A stretch of DNA of 64,000 nt from Prorocentrum cordatum (Eukaryota > Sar > Dinophyceae > Prorocentrales > Prorocentraceae): NCBI GenBank assembly GCA_963575745.1, contig CAUYUJ010016716.1:1-64000 (forward strand). The letters are read 5' to 3'. This document shows, in pieces, positions 53,511 through 64,000 of the stretch (within the stretch, counting starts at the first letter, position 1; each line of letters opens with the position of its first letter). The notes beneath the pieces are model-generated. The model did no database searches and was not told where the DNA came from. It worked only from the letters and a program-made list of their open reading frames with translations. A program made the position numbers and the translations under genes.

Positions 53511-53549
<39 letters not shown>

Positions 53550-53701
53550 TGGTAGTGGTAGTGGTAGTGGTAGTGGTAGTGGTAGTGGTAGTGGTAGTGG
53601 TAGTGGTAGTGGTAGTGGTAGTGGTAGTGGTAGTGGTAGTGGTAGTGGTAGTGGTAGTGGTAGTAGCAGTAGCAGTAGCAGTAGCAGTAGTAGTAGTAGT
53701 A

Positions 53702-53743
<42 letters not shown>

Positions 53744-53745
53744 TC
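53341..53745. repeat. (TAG)n and (GTAGTG)n microsatellite
   Basis: tag triplets lie at both ends, with about 130 bp of perfect gtagtg hexamers in the middle (about 53540-53670). Confidence 0.97.
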
Positions 53746-54142
53746 ATTGGTAATACCCGTATTCGTCGTATCATTGTATGCTCCCTACTGTTCTTCTCAT
53801 TCGTATTATTATGCGCATTCGCATTCTTATCGTTATTATGATTATTATGTGTTGTCATTATAGTTTCGTTGTTCTTGTTTTCTTTCTGTTAGGGATACGA
53901 TTGATATTAACAATACGAATATTACCTGTACCATTCGCATTATTATGATTCGTCGTCTCTTTCCCCTTCTTCCTGCTCCTCCTCCTCCTCCGCCTCCTCC
54001 GCCCCCTCCTCCTCCTCCATCCTTCTCCTTATGACGAACTCCTCCCTGTCGCACCCCACAGCCGGTCGGAAGGGCGGGCCGGGCGTGTCGCCTGAGACGT
54101 CCCCACCATGTACGATCCTGACGCTTTCAAAACTGACAACAG
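53746..54142. other. AT-rich spacer with (CCT)n patch
   Basis: Relatively AT-rich to 53960, (CCT)n at about 53970-54020, then unique sequence. No gene. Confidence 0.5.
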
Positions 54143-54566
54143 TTTCACAGGTGAAGGGCGGTCCGTTTTCCAAATGTGGCTCTCGCCTTAGCGCCGCGCA
54201 GATTCATTTTGACAAAGTGCAGGAGTTTCACGGTGATTGAGGGCGGCCCGTTTTCGAAATGTGGCCCTCGCCTTAGCAACGCGCACGTTCGTCCTACAAA
54301 TTGGCAAAGAGTTTCACGGATTGAGAGCGGCCCGTTTCCAAAATCAAGCTCTCGCCTTAGCGTCGCGCACATTCCTCTTAAGCATTTGCAAAGAGGTTCA
54401 CGGATTGAGGGCGGCCCCTTTTCAAAATGTGGCTCTCGCCTCTTAGCGCCGCGCACACTCTTCCTAAAAACTGGCACGAGTTTCACGGATAGAGGGCGGT
54501 TCATTTTCAACATGTAGTTCTCGACTAGCGCCTCGCACATTCGTTGTTCGCAAAGTTTCAGGGATT
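54143..54566. repeat. 84-bp degenerate tandem repeat
   Basis: tttcac boxes occur at 54143, 54226, 54312, 54396 (variant) and 54481, and tttca at 54556. Each is followed by ggcggcccgttttc-aaatg and ctctcgccttagcg-cgcgca. Spacing is 83-86 bp. Confidence 0.85.
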
Positions 54567-54769
54567 CCCTTGGCTAGCGTCCCAGAAAGAAGCGCTTTGG
54601 AGAAATGCAGGACTGTCAGAGTGCAACAGTTACGTCGCAAGACGCAACAGTCGGATTGATTCGTAGTGTTGAAATCCTGGGAATGGATCTTGTAGGGGCC
54701 TATGAAGCAGGAGCTTGGAGAAGGATTCATTGCAATATCGTTGGTGAGGGTCGGGTTTACACTGGTCCT

Positions 54770-54902
54770 CCTCCTCCTCCTCCTCCTCCTCCTCCTCCTC
54801 CTCCTCTTCCTCCTCCTCATCCTCCTCCTCCTGTACTCTTCCTCAACCTCCTCCTCCTCCTCCTTTCTGCTTCTCCTCCTCCTCCTCCTCCTCCTCCTCC
54901 TC
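54770..54902. repeat. (CCT)n microsatellite
   Basis: CCT triplets with short interruptions. Confidence 0.95.
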
Positions 54903-54956
54903 ACCATGACATGCTACAAAGTATTAGCCCACCATACTACATCTAGTGACATACCC

Positions 54957-55046
54957 AGGGCACAGCCTTCCAAGACCATCATGGTCATCATCGTCATCAT
55001 TACCACCAAAACCATCACCACCACCACCACCACCACCACCATTATT

Positions 55047-55108
<62 letters not shown>

Positions 55109-55131
55109 GTTGATCGTAATCATAATCATCG

Positions 55132-55196
<65 letters not shown>

Positions 55197-55489
55197 GGCA
55201 TCATCCTCACATTCATCATCATCAGCATCGGCATCATCATCAGAAACATCATCATCATCAGCATCAGCATCATCATCATTATCATCAATATCATCATCAG
55301 CATCAGCATCAGCGTCAGCATCATCATCATCAGCATCATCATCATCGTCATCGTCATCGTTATCATCATTATCATAATCACTAGCATCTTCAGCATCATC
55401 AGCAGCATCATCATCGTCAGCAGCATCATCATCAGCATCAGCATAAGCAGCAGAATCATCCGGAGCACCAACATCATAATCAGTATCGC

Positions 55490-55525
<36 letters not shown>

Positions 55526-56043
55526 AATCATAATCATCAGCATCAGTATCAGTATCTGTATCAGTATCAGCATCATCACCATCGTCGTCATTGTCGACGT
55601 GGTCATCAGCATCATCCGCAGCAGCAGCAGCATATTCATCCTCGTCAGCATTAGTATCATCATCACCACCACCATCCGTATCACCATCAGCAGCACGATC
55701 GGCATCAGCACCCTATTCCTCCTCATCGTCCTCCTTGTCCGCCTCCTCCCCATCTCCTACGCCTCCTCCTCCTCCTTCTCCTCCTCCTCCTCCTGCTCCT
55801 CCTTCTCCTCCTTCTCCTCCTCATCCTCATCGTCATCATCATCATCATCAGCAGCAGCAGCATCGTCATCAGCATCATAAGCAACATCAGGATCAGCATC
55901 AGCATTTGCATCAGCATCACCATCATCAGCATCAGCATCATCATCATCCTCCTCCTCCTCATCAGCATAATCATAAGCAGAATCATCATCATCACCACCA
56001 CCATCATCAGCATCATCATCCTCATCAACATCATCGTCATCAC

Positions 56044-56087
<44 letters not shown>

Positions 56088-56208
56088 GCAGCATCATCAT
56101 CATAAGCATCATCATCAGCACCAGCAGCAACAATACCATCATCAAAATCATCAGCATCGTCATCATCACCCCCGTCACCACCACCACCACCACCACCAAC
56201 ACCATCAT

Positions 56209-56239
<31 letters not shown>

Positions 56240-56275
56240 AGCATCATCATCATCATCGGCATCACCACCACCACC

Positions 56276-56306
<31 letters not shown>

Positions 56307-56337
56307 TGGGCATCGGCAAAATCAGCATCATAATCAG

Positions 56338-56378
<41 letters not shown>

Positions 56379-56433
56379 ACATCGTCGTCGTCATCATCAT
56401 CAGTATCATCATAATCATCAACATCATCGTCAG

Positions 56434-56468
<35 letters not shown>

Positions 56469-56502
56469 GTGTCAGTACCATCATCATCACCACCACACCA
56501 GT

Positions 56503-56535
<33 letters not shown>

Positions 56536-56817
56536 AATCATCAGCATCATCATCATCATTATCATCAGTATCATCATCGTCATCATCATCGTCATCAACA
56601 TCAACATCATCATCATCATCGTCATCATCATCATCATGGGCATCGGCAAAATCAGCATCATAATCAGCATCAGCATCATCATCATCAACATCGTCGTCGT
56701 CATCATCATCAGTATCATCAGAATCATCAACATCATCGTCAGCATCATCATCATCATTATCATCATCAGCATCATCATCATCAGTGTCAGTACCATCATC
56801 ATCACCACCACACCAGT

Positions 56818-56877
<60 letters not shown>

Positions 56878-57045
56878 AATCATCAGCATCGTCATCATCA
56901 TTATCATCAGTATCATCATCATCATCAACAACATCATCATCATCGTCGTCGTCGTCATCATCATCAGTATCATCATAATCATCAACATCATCATCATCAT
57001 CATCATCATCAGTGTCAGTACCATCATCATCACCACCACACCAGT

Positions 57046-57099
<54 letters not shown>

Positions 57100-57830
57100 A
57101 ATCATCAGCATCATCATCATCATTATCATCAGTATCATCATCGTCATCTGTATCAGTACCTTCATCATCATCAGCATCATCATCAGCAGCATCATCATCA
57201 TCATCATCAGCATCATCCCCCTCATCCTCATCATCATCAGCATCATCATAAGCATCAGTATCATCAGCATCATCAGCCTCGTCAGCATGATCATCCTCAT
57301 CGTCAAGATCATCATCATCATCACCAGCATCATCAATCATCGTCATCGTCATCATCATCAGCATCATCATCATCAGCATCATAATCATCACCAGCATCAT
57401 CATCATTATCAGCATCACAATCACCAACAGCATCATCATCAGCATCATGAGCAGCAGCACCATCATCATCACCATCACCATCACCATTATCATCATCATC
57501 ATCATCATCATCATCGTCAGTATCAGTACCATCATCATCATAATCAGCATCGTCATCATCAGCAGCATCGTCATCATCACCATCATCATCACAGTAGTTA
57601 CCATCGGCATCATCATTGTCATAAGCATCAGCATGGTAGCCATCGTCATCATCGCCATAGACACCCTCATCATCAACATCATCAGCAGCAGCATCAGCAT
57701 CATCATCATCATCAGCAGCATCACCATTACCATCAGCATCAGCATCATCAGCATCATCGGCATCATCATCACCATCATCATCAGCATCATCCTCTTCCTC
57801 GTCCTCGTCCTAGTCCTCATCCTCGTCCCC
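54957..57830. repeat. Degenerate (ATC)n satellite, about 2.9 kb
   Basis: cat/cag/cgt triplets dominate. Between 56280 and 57100 there is higher-order structure. catcggcaaaatcagcatca occurs at about 56310 and 56640, and gtcagtaccatcatcatcac with cacaccagtaatcatc at about 56470, 56788 and 57014. The long aspartate-, histidine- or methionine-rich frames are by-products. Confidence 0.95.
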
Positions 57831-58497
57831 CCCCTTCTTCTCGTCGTTGTCATCATAACGTGTGTTCCTATCCTGCACATCCTCAGCATCTTCGGCCTCA
57901 CGATCCTCCATTCGGCACACAGGTATCCGCCACCGTGGCCGAAGGCACGAGTTGGAGTGTTCTCAGGTCCTGTAGTTTTCCACCCGCAGTCCTGAAGGTT
58001 CATGAATGCCTGGAGTTCCTGCCGCTCTGGAGCGCTTTCGAGCGCTCCTGGACGCTCTCGGGCGCCCCTGGGCCCCCAGGTCCTGTCGCATAATTTCTCG
58101 GAGCCAAGAGGGGCCCGAGACCGCCCGAAGACCTCCGAAACGGTCAGATAGCGCGCCGAGTCGCCCGACGATCGCTCCAAGACGACCAAGATGGCCTCCA
58201 GACAGCCCAAGGGGCCTCCAAGGCCTCCAAGACACTCGCAAGAGGGCCCAAGAGAATCCAAGTGGCCCCTCCTCCTCCTCCTCCTTCTCCTTCTCCTCCT
58301 CATCCTCCTCCTCCCGCCCTCCTCCTCCCTCCTCCCTCCTCCCTCCTCCCTCCTCACTCCTCTCCTTCCTTCACCGCCATCCTCCCTCCTGCCTCCTTCC
58401 TCCCCATCCCGTGTGGCGAAATTCGGCCGCGAAATCTTCGGGGCGCCGGCGCCTCCTGGTTCGGGCTCCACCAAGGGGTGACCCTGAGAGGGGGCGT
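57831..58497. repeat. Spacer with GGCCTCCAAGAC minisatellite and CT-rich tract
   Basis: 58080-58265 repeats ggcctccaag-type units of the TTGGGGGCCTC family. 58266-58420 is CTC-rich. No gene is seen. Confidence 0.6.
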
Positions 58498-58634
58498 GAG
58501 TTCGATCCGCTGGTGCACCGAACTGCCGCAAACAGATGCCCCCCGCGTGCCCCACCAATCGGCAACCATCGCGAGCTGCCAGCGACTGGGGGGCATCTGT
58601 TTTGGGCGGTTCGGTGCAAAAACCGATCGAACTC
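58498..58634. mobile_element. Foldback element with GAGTTCGATC ends
   Basis: gagttcgatccgctggtgca, then ccgaactgccgcaaacagat is mirrored by atctgttttgggcggttcgg, then tgcaaaaaccgatcgaactc. Arms are about 47 bp with a few differences and a 44-bp loop. It is followed by (CA)n. No target duplication is evident. Confidence 0.75.
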
Positions 58635-59267
58635 TCTCACACACACACACACACACCCTTTGCGGGATCCCGACTGGTTACTCGTTCGACCGCGATACTC
58701 CCCAGCAATGCCCCCCCCCTCCTCCCGCACTGCCCCCCGCCCCCTCACTCCCCACCCAAGGGGGGTGCCTGCCCCCTCCATCCCAGCGAACCCACGCACC
58801 GTCAGAGGTCCGACGAACAGTGGCCCCTCCTCCCTCCTCCCTCCTCACCCCCCCGTTGTCTCTTCTTTTGGGAGCCCGAGTTATCCGGGGTAACTCGGGT
58901 CCGGGGTAACTCGGGCTCGGATTCCCGAAAAAGGAACCCGAGTTAGCCCTGACCCGAGTTAACCCTGATGATTCGGAGCTCTGATTCTTTGTTCCTCCCC
59001 CCCTCTCGCTGTCGCCACAGATCCGGGCTAGCACCCCGGGGACCCCGCCTGCGAGGCAGTTCTCCTTCGCAGCCTCGTGCTCGGGCGGACGCCCGTGGCC
59101 CGACCGTGCCGCATGCCATTGGGGCAGCCCCCCCTCCTCAGAGCAAGTCCGGCCGAGGTGTCTGTGGAGGCCCCTCCTCCTCCTCCTCCTCCTCCTCCTC
59201 CTCCTCCTCCTCCTCCTCCTCCTCCTGTGTCGCACTATTCTGAGTATTCCTCCAGTCCTCTCGGTGT
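58635..59267. repeat. Spacer with CCCGAGTTAnCCC boxes and (CCT)n
   Basis: 58875-58970 has six boxes of cccgagtta-ccc in both orientations. (CCT)n at 59173-59227. No gene. Confidence 0.6.
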
Positions 59268-59471
59268 CAGGGGGGCGTAAGACCTGGGTACAGGGAACTC
59301 GGAAATCCCCGACGAGGTCGTCAAAAAAATGGCGAGGCCGAGCCCCCATTTTGACGAGGCCTCCCGCTGCAGACATCCCACGAAACTCCTCCTCGTCAGA
59401 ATCCGAGGCGCAGTCGTCAAAAAACGATGGCGAACCCGAGTCCTGGCAAACCCGGGTCTTACGCTCCCCCG
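59268..59471. mobile_element. TIR element with GGGGGCGTAAGACC ends
   Basis: gggggcgtaagacctgggta on the left and, from the right on the other strand, gggggagcgtaagacccggg. Further in, gaactcgg and gactcggg, and gtcgtcaaaaaaatgg against cgttttttgacgac, extend the imperfect arms to about 65 bp. Confidence 0.65.
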
Positions 59472-60215
59472 ACTGTGGAGGCCCCTCGCTCCGCAAGTGG
59501 AAACGGAGGGCGTGCGACACAACGGCAGTGAAGCACGCGTGCAAGAGAAGCGGCTGATGCAAAAACCTAGCTCAAATCTACCATGCCCCCCTCTCCTCCC
59601 CTCATTCCTATGCTCCCCGCGGCGGGCGCGCCACGACGGCGAGCAGCAGCATCTGCGCGAACAGCACCGGCACCTCGGCGTAGGTGCTCAGCGGCGTCCT
59701 GGTGCGCGGCGGCGTCCGTCGAAACGCGGCGGGGGCCTGGAGGGCAGCACAAGTGAGGGTGAAAGTTCGAGGTTCGAGGCTCGAGATTCTTCGGGCGTCC
59801 TCGTCGATGCGCCGCCCGTTGGCCCAGGGTGGGCGTGGAGGGCAGCACAAGTGAGGGTGAAAGTTCGAGGTTCGAGGTTCGAGATTCCTCAGGCGATCTC
59901 GTCGGTTCTCGGCGTTTCTTCAACCTCGGGATGCTCTCCAGCGGCTGCGCCTCGCCGAGGCGTTCTGGGGGGGCCAGATCGTCAGGAACGGCCGCGGGAG
60001 AGTCGAGTTATGATCCAGCAACCTGACAGCGAAGATCACGGGGGAGTAGGCTCAGGGGAGCAATGCATCGACCCCCAATCACCCATTGATCGCCGACAGG
60101 GGCCGGATAGCCCACTCATCCAAGGAGCATGCGGATTCGCTATCGGGATCCTACCGCCGATGTATCGGCGATGTATCGCCGATTCCAGGTCGATGTTTCC
60201 CCCCCTGAGCCTATA
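59472..60215. repeat. Paralogue of the 26.8-27.7 kb segment, lacking the MITE
   Basis: ggagggcagcacaagtgagg, then gtgaaagttcgaggttcga is duplicated about 100 bp apart (59739 and 59838). 59900-60210 is homologous to 26900-27050 plus 27363-27690. At the position of the 27449-27640 element this locus reads ttcgctatcgggatcctacc without an insertion. Confidence 0.65.
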
Positions 60216-61350
60216 CGCCCTAGCGTTGCCCCTGAGCAAGGGCTCGGTGCCGCTCGGCGTGCCTCCGCTGGCGCTTGCACCGCAAGCGCTGGAAGGCTCG
60301 TGCCTTTATCGACAGGCTGAGCCAACTCTGGCTGGGGGCGCAAATACCTGGATGACGGCCGACCGCGTCCCTGGGTTGCCCTTTTCGTCGCCTGGCCCGC
60401 CCGTGACTGCACTGTCCACAGACAAGCGCGCGCGGGCGCGGTCCGCAATCGGGACACTCTTCTTGAGGGCCCCGGGGAAGAGAGCCCGGGCAAGCCCGGG
60501 CAAGCCTGAGATGCCGCGCGCACGGTGACGGTGCGAAGCCGGGGCTCGGATCCTTTTGCCATCGATCGCCAAATCGATCCTCACGCCTCATCCGTCCTCC
60601 CTCCTCCCTCGTGCGTGAAGTACGGGGAAACGGGGAGGAGGAGGAGGAGGGAGGGAAGGCGGGAGAGGAAGGGGGAGGGAAGGGGGGATGGGCCTGGAGC
60701 AGAGGCAAGGCGGCGCAGGAGGGGAGGGGGAGGGATATGAGTATAAGCATGACTATGCGAACTTACGGCACGCGACGAATTACACATGAAGGCAAAACTA
60801 TACACGACCACGGTGTTGCTTCTCCCTTGCACTCAGAACATTAGGCCACTAACCACTGAAATCCAATCGAAATATTCAGCTCGATGTGGGGCGACACGCT
60901 TGGTACAGCCTTTGCCGAACTCACGCAAAACAGAGGAGGCATAGCAACCGCACTGCTTACAGTACCACGGCTATAAATGTGTATGAATTTGCATGAATGA
61001 GACTGGTCCCCCCACCCACCCGCAACGTGAAGACGCGCAAAGAGGGGTTCATATATGATGGTACCGCTATAGCTGAAAGGGCTGAGGCAGTCGGACTGGC
61101 GCCAGTTCGTTCCAGCGGCCTTGCTGGCCGAGCCTCCACAGCGGGTACACCGCCTCCCACTGTCGTCGATACGGCGGGAGATAAAGAAGAGGGAACAGCA
61201 GCAGAGGGAGGGCGAGTGACAAGAGGGGATGATGTTTTTTTCCTGAGACCCAGGAGCGACATCCGCTTCCATCCCATCGAGAGTCGTTCCCAACAACCGA
61301 TGGAAAACGATCCTCGCCCGCCTCTCGTGTAAAGGCACATGCTGCCGCTG
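60216..61350. other. Unique sequence without recognisable gene
   Basis: A (GGA)n-like purine patch lies at 60630-60735. The rest is unique with no supported frame. Confidence 0.5.
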
Positions 61351-61440
61351 ATTCTCTGGGAGGCACACATCAGTTGCTGCCGCGCCTGCTACGACATCCA
61401 CAACCGAACGGCCTGTGACCGCCCACCTCGGGGCCGCTCC

Positions 61441-61662
61441 TTAGCAGATCCCAGCAGCACCCAGGTGAGAGCGAACGAACATGACAGAAAGACAATGAGA
61501 ATTGCGACCTTCGACAAATTGGTCGAGCATGGCCCAGAGGTCGGCGTCCGGGCCACTCGGGGACTCGAAAACGTCGCTCAAAACAAACCAGTGACCACGG
61601 GCTCGCAGTCTGTCACGCATGTGATGCACCCACTGGAGGCCGAGACTGCCAGCACAAAACAA
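61441..61662 (-). other. Coding-like fragment downstream of the RT pseudogene
   Basis: One minus-strand frame has protein-like composition (SLGLQWVHHMRDRLRARGHW, then FVLSDVFESPSGPDADLW). It may be the decayed 3' part of the same retroelement. I do not recognise a domain in it. Confidence 0.25.
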
Positions 61663-62567
61663 AGGAGCTCGCCACGCGGCACGCCCTGCCTGTCACCACT
61701 GAGAGGGTCGCTGAACAGGCTCGAGCGAGTAAAAGAGCGCGACAACACAGCCTACCCTGCGAAGCTAAATGACAGCCGCGTCAAGGCCGCCGCCAGCATC
61801 TCCAAACAACAGCAATGGAGCCCGCGCCTCGCCGCGGCCCAAGCAGCCTGGGCCTATCACACAGGGGCCCGCCAAGGTCCGCGACTCCTCTCGGGCAGGC
61901 CGCGACACTGCCACCCAAGATGCGGGGAGCAAACCTCTGAGCCAAAGACAGACTCGGCCCCCGACTGGACCGTGGCCCGGCGCGCCATGCCCTCCGCCTG
62001 CCAGCGCGCTGCCTGGTCGACGTCGCGGCTGCACGTCCAACTGCGGCGAAACAGGGCCCCCGGCTCAAGCCGGCAACGGGGGCGCCGATCGGCGCCGCAT
62101 AACCGATGGATGCCAACCTTCTTCCGCGCCCGAGGCCAGGCCCCCCAAGCGCAACCGCCAGCGTGAACTCGCTGAGCCTGCGGCCAATCTGCGGGGCGTC
62201 GTGGAGTCGACGCAGCAGCGCCCGATAAGATTCGACATTCGAGCCGCCAGGCAAGCCATCGCCAGTAGCGGGCACCTGCTTGCCGCCAATAGCGAAGCTG
62301 AAAATGTCCTCGAAGTCCACGAGAAAACCAGCACGGCTGTTGAGTGCCCGACCTCCAGGTGCACATGGCGCCATCGAATCTCCACTCATCGCCAGCAAGT
62401 TCACGAGGCTCGGAAATCACCCAGCAGTGCCTGAAGGCACGGACCATCCAGCTTCAATAAGAGCCGCTGACACAGGTCCTCGCACAAACGCAATGCGATT
62501 TGCAACTGGAACTCCCTGAGATTGCTCGACTACCGATCACCAAATACGATGGGTACCAGATCTGATG
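61663..62567 (-). pseudogene. Probable 3' continuation of the RT-bearing element
   Basis: Coding-like composition continues on the minus strand in several phases (for example RFDGAMCTWRSGTQQPCWFS around 62390), with stops and frame changes. No domain is named with confidence. Its placement directly downstream of the RT region and its similar base composition are the only links. Confidence 0.35.
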
Positions 62568-63872
62568 TCAGGACGGCCGCGCCATATCGACGCACGCATG
62601 CCGAGGCACTGCGCGGGCAACTTGACGCTCGGGCCCTGCTGCACAAGGGGGGGCCAGCGCCTGCGCGAGCCCCTGACCGGAAGACCCGTGCACCTGGAAG
62701 CCGTAGATACCCGCGGACTGAGCCCCATGGAGCTCCAGGCGGCTGATAACCTTGCACCGCCCGGCGGCCTCGGCAAACCGCCCGATCTTAAAGCTCATGC
62801 CCCTGCGCATGGAGCCCCGCTTGACCCGCGTGGCTCGCGCGAGCCGCGAGCCACAGCTGTGGTGAAGTCCGAAGAATCTTGCCCGCGACTGCGCCGCGAT
62901 GCGACGCCCCGCTCCCCGCGCAGCACGAGCAACCCAGCGAGCGTCGGCCGCGCTCGCGCACGCGATCATCGACTTCGGGAACACGCGCAGCTCGCTGGCC
63001 CCTGAGGACCTGCACGCGTCTAGGATACACGCCTTCAGACTGCGACGAACACGCGAACGCGAACCGCGACCCTGCTGCGGGAGGTCGTCGATCCACACAC
63101 GATGGCACGCAAGTGGGCGGTCCTCGACACCTCTCTTCAGCACGAAATGGGTGGGCGCGCGGACGAGTCGGGCACCCGATGGCAGCCCCTGCACAATGCT
63201 GCGAACAGGTTAGAACGGGGCCGGCGCGGCCAAGTTTGCTCAGAACCCTCGGCGAGACGCACTGAAGAACCTCCACTCCAGCGCCACATCCGCCAGGCAC
63301 GGCCACTCGATCGAGTCGTAGAAGCCATCGATGTCGACGAGACCATGGCCCACGTTCACATGAACGTGCACACCCACCTCCTCCTGCACAGTCCGAAGAT
63401 ACGCTTCCTGTAAACTGGGATCGCCACGGACTTCTGCACCCCGCCTCTCCTCGGCCTCGGCCGACCACCCGCGGACAAGCGGCCCCCTGCTAACAGACCA
63501 GAACCGGCCGAGAGGAGGCACAAGTCCAATGACCCGATCTCCGCGCGTCATCTCGGGGGGCAACTTCCCCGAGATTAGCGGCAGCTGCCCTGGCCAGCAC
63601 AAGCACTCCTCGCAGGCAGCGCCGCAGGCCGCGAAGAACAGGACTAGCTCGGCAAGCGCTGCGTCTGACAGCCGCTCCAGATCCACTGGCGAGGGGGAGT
63701 CACCTCTCAAACCAGCGGGGGCCCTCAGCTTCCTGGGCGCATCCCTGACGTCGTGCACGCCTGCAGGCGGGCCCTCCGCCGCCGCCCCCACCTTCTGGGA
63801 GACTCGAAAGACGGCGCCCTCGCCACGCTGCGCGGGGGGGCCGCTTGTAATTCCACTTTGCCGACTTGGCAT
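62568..63872 (-). pseudogene. LINE-like reverse transcriptase pseudogene
   Basis: On the minus strand one reading phase keeps the order of reverse-transcriptase motifs: RGDRVIGLVPPLGRFWS (fingers region), VDIDGFYDSIEW (motif A aspartates), GLPSGARL (motif B) and VWIDDLP (motif C, in place of YVDD). Then come the FPKSMIACAS and AGIYGFQVHG blocks typical of dinoflagellate non-LTR-type RT proteins. Two in-frame stops, at 63242-63240 and near 63212-63210, separate motif A from motif B, but the frame itself is not shifted, so decay looks recent. Upstream coding-like sequence continues to the window edge at 64000, and the endonuclease part is not visible. Confidence 0.7.
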
Positions 63873-64000
63873 CTATGATGTCACGTGGGCGACGCGCGCG
63901 ATGCCCCTGGCACTCGCATTCCAAGTCCACCAGGGGCGCGGGACGGAGCGACAGATGCAATTTCCCCAAAGACGCCTTGTCGGCAACAAAATCTTGAAAC
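63873..64000 (-). pseudogene. Upstream part of the RT element, truncated by window edge
   Basis: A different minus-strand phase (GKLHLSLRPAPLVDLECECQ) suggests a frameshift upstream of the RT region. The remainder lies outside the window. Confidence 0.35.

Noticed and set aside
55591-58558. Histidine-, isoleucine- and aspartate-rich frames of up to 933 residues
   Set aside because: They overlap in multiple phases across the (ATC)n satellite. The recurring YWCGG peptide comes from the higher-order DNA repeat.
59860-59885. gttcgaggttcgag as a tRNA gene
   Set aside because: Only a T-arm-like motif is repeated. No acceptor stem, A-box or cloverleaf can be drawn.

Overview
This is a window of nuclear DNA from a dinoflagellate. 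The firmest evidence is the 22-nt dinoflagellate spliced leader (DinoSL), which sits in the genome as relics directly upstream of the three intact reading frames. One relic is a perfect match. The rest fits the same origin: few genes on both strands separated by long repeat-rich tracts, a dinoflagellate-type CNBD channel, a lone 5S rRNA sequence, a decayed LINE-like reverse transcriptase, and very abundant (GGA)n/(CTC)n and (GAT)n/(ATC)n tracts. The high GC and trinucleotide load resemble Prorocentrum-type genomes, but I cannot fix the genus from this window.

Layout: 1-6.6 kb holds two arrays of a 90-bp satellite (180-bp dimeric order) with a shared end module, separated by a 73-bp satellite and purine/pyrimidine tracts. 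6.6-29 kb is degenerate satellites, microsatellites, small inverted-repeat elements, a coding-like repeat family at 17-19 kb and an HSP90 pseudogene at 25.2-25.8 kb. 29.6-32.2 kb is the main gene, an intronless CNBD channel-like protein of 808 aa. 32.2-45 kb is again repeats, with a 100-N assembly gap at 37.3 kb. A 99-aa membrane-protein gene lies at 45.0-45.3 kb (minus). 45.4-51.5 kb has repeats and a 5S rRNA sequence. A 134-aa gene, possibly plastid-targeted, lies at 51.7-52.1 kb (minus). 52.2-61 kb is mostly microsatellite, including about 2.9 kb of (ATC)n, plus inverted-repeat elements. 61.4-63.9 kb contains a reverse-transcriptase pseudogene on the minus strand.

Two themes stand out. First, all three intact reading frames look like retrogenes. 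Each ORF opens at the first ATG after a relic SL, and the 52-kb gene carries a full relic followed by a truncated one, the mark expected from two rounds of trans-splicing and retroposition. Second, non-autonomous inverted-repeat elements are dense. One family (TIR ending in TTAGGTCGGGC, 8-bp target duplications) has at least three complete short copies and probably a 1.2-kb member loaded with satellite DNA. A diverged paralogue of one insertion locus, lacking the element, is in the same window. A second family is a nearly perfect palindrome of about 140-150 bp in three copies. The genes share no visible pathway.
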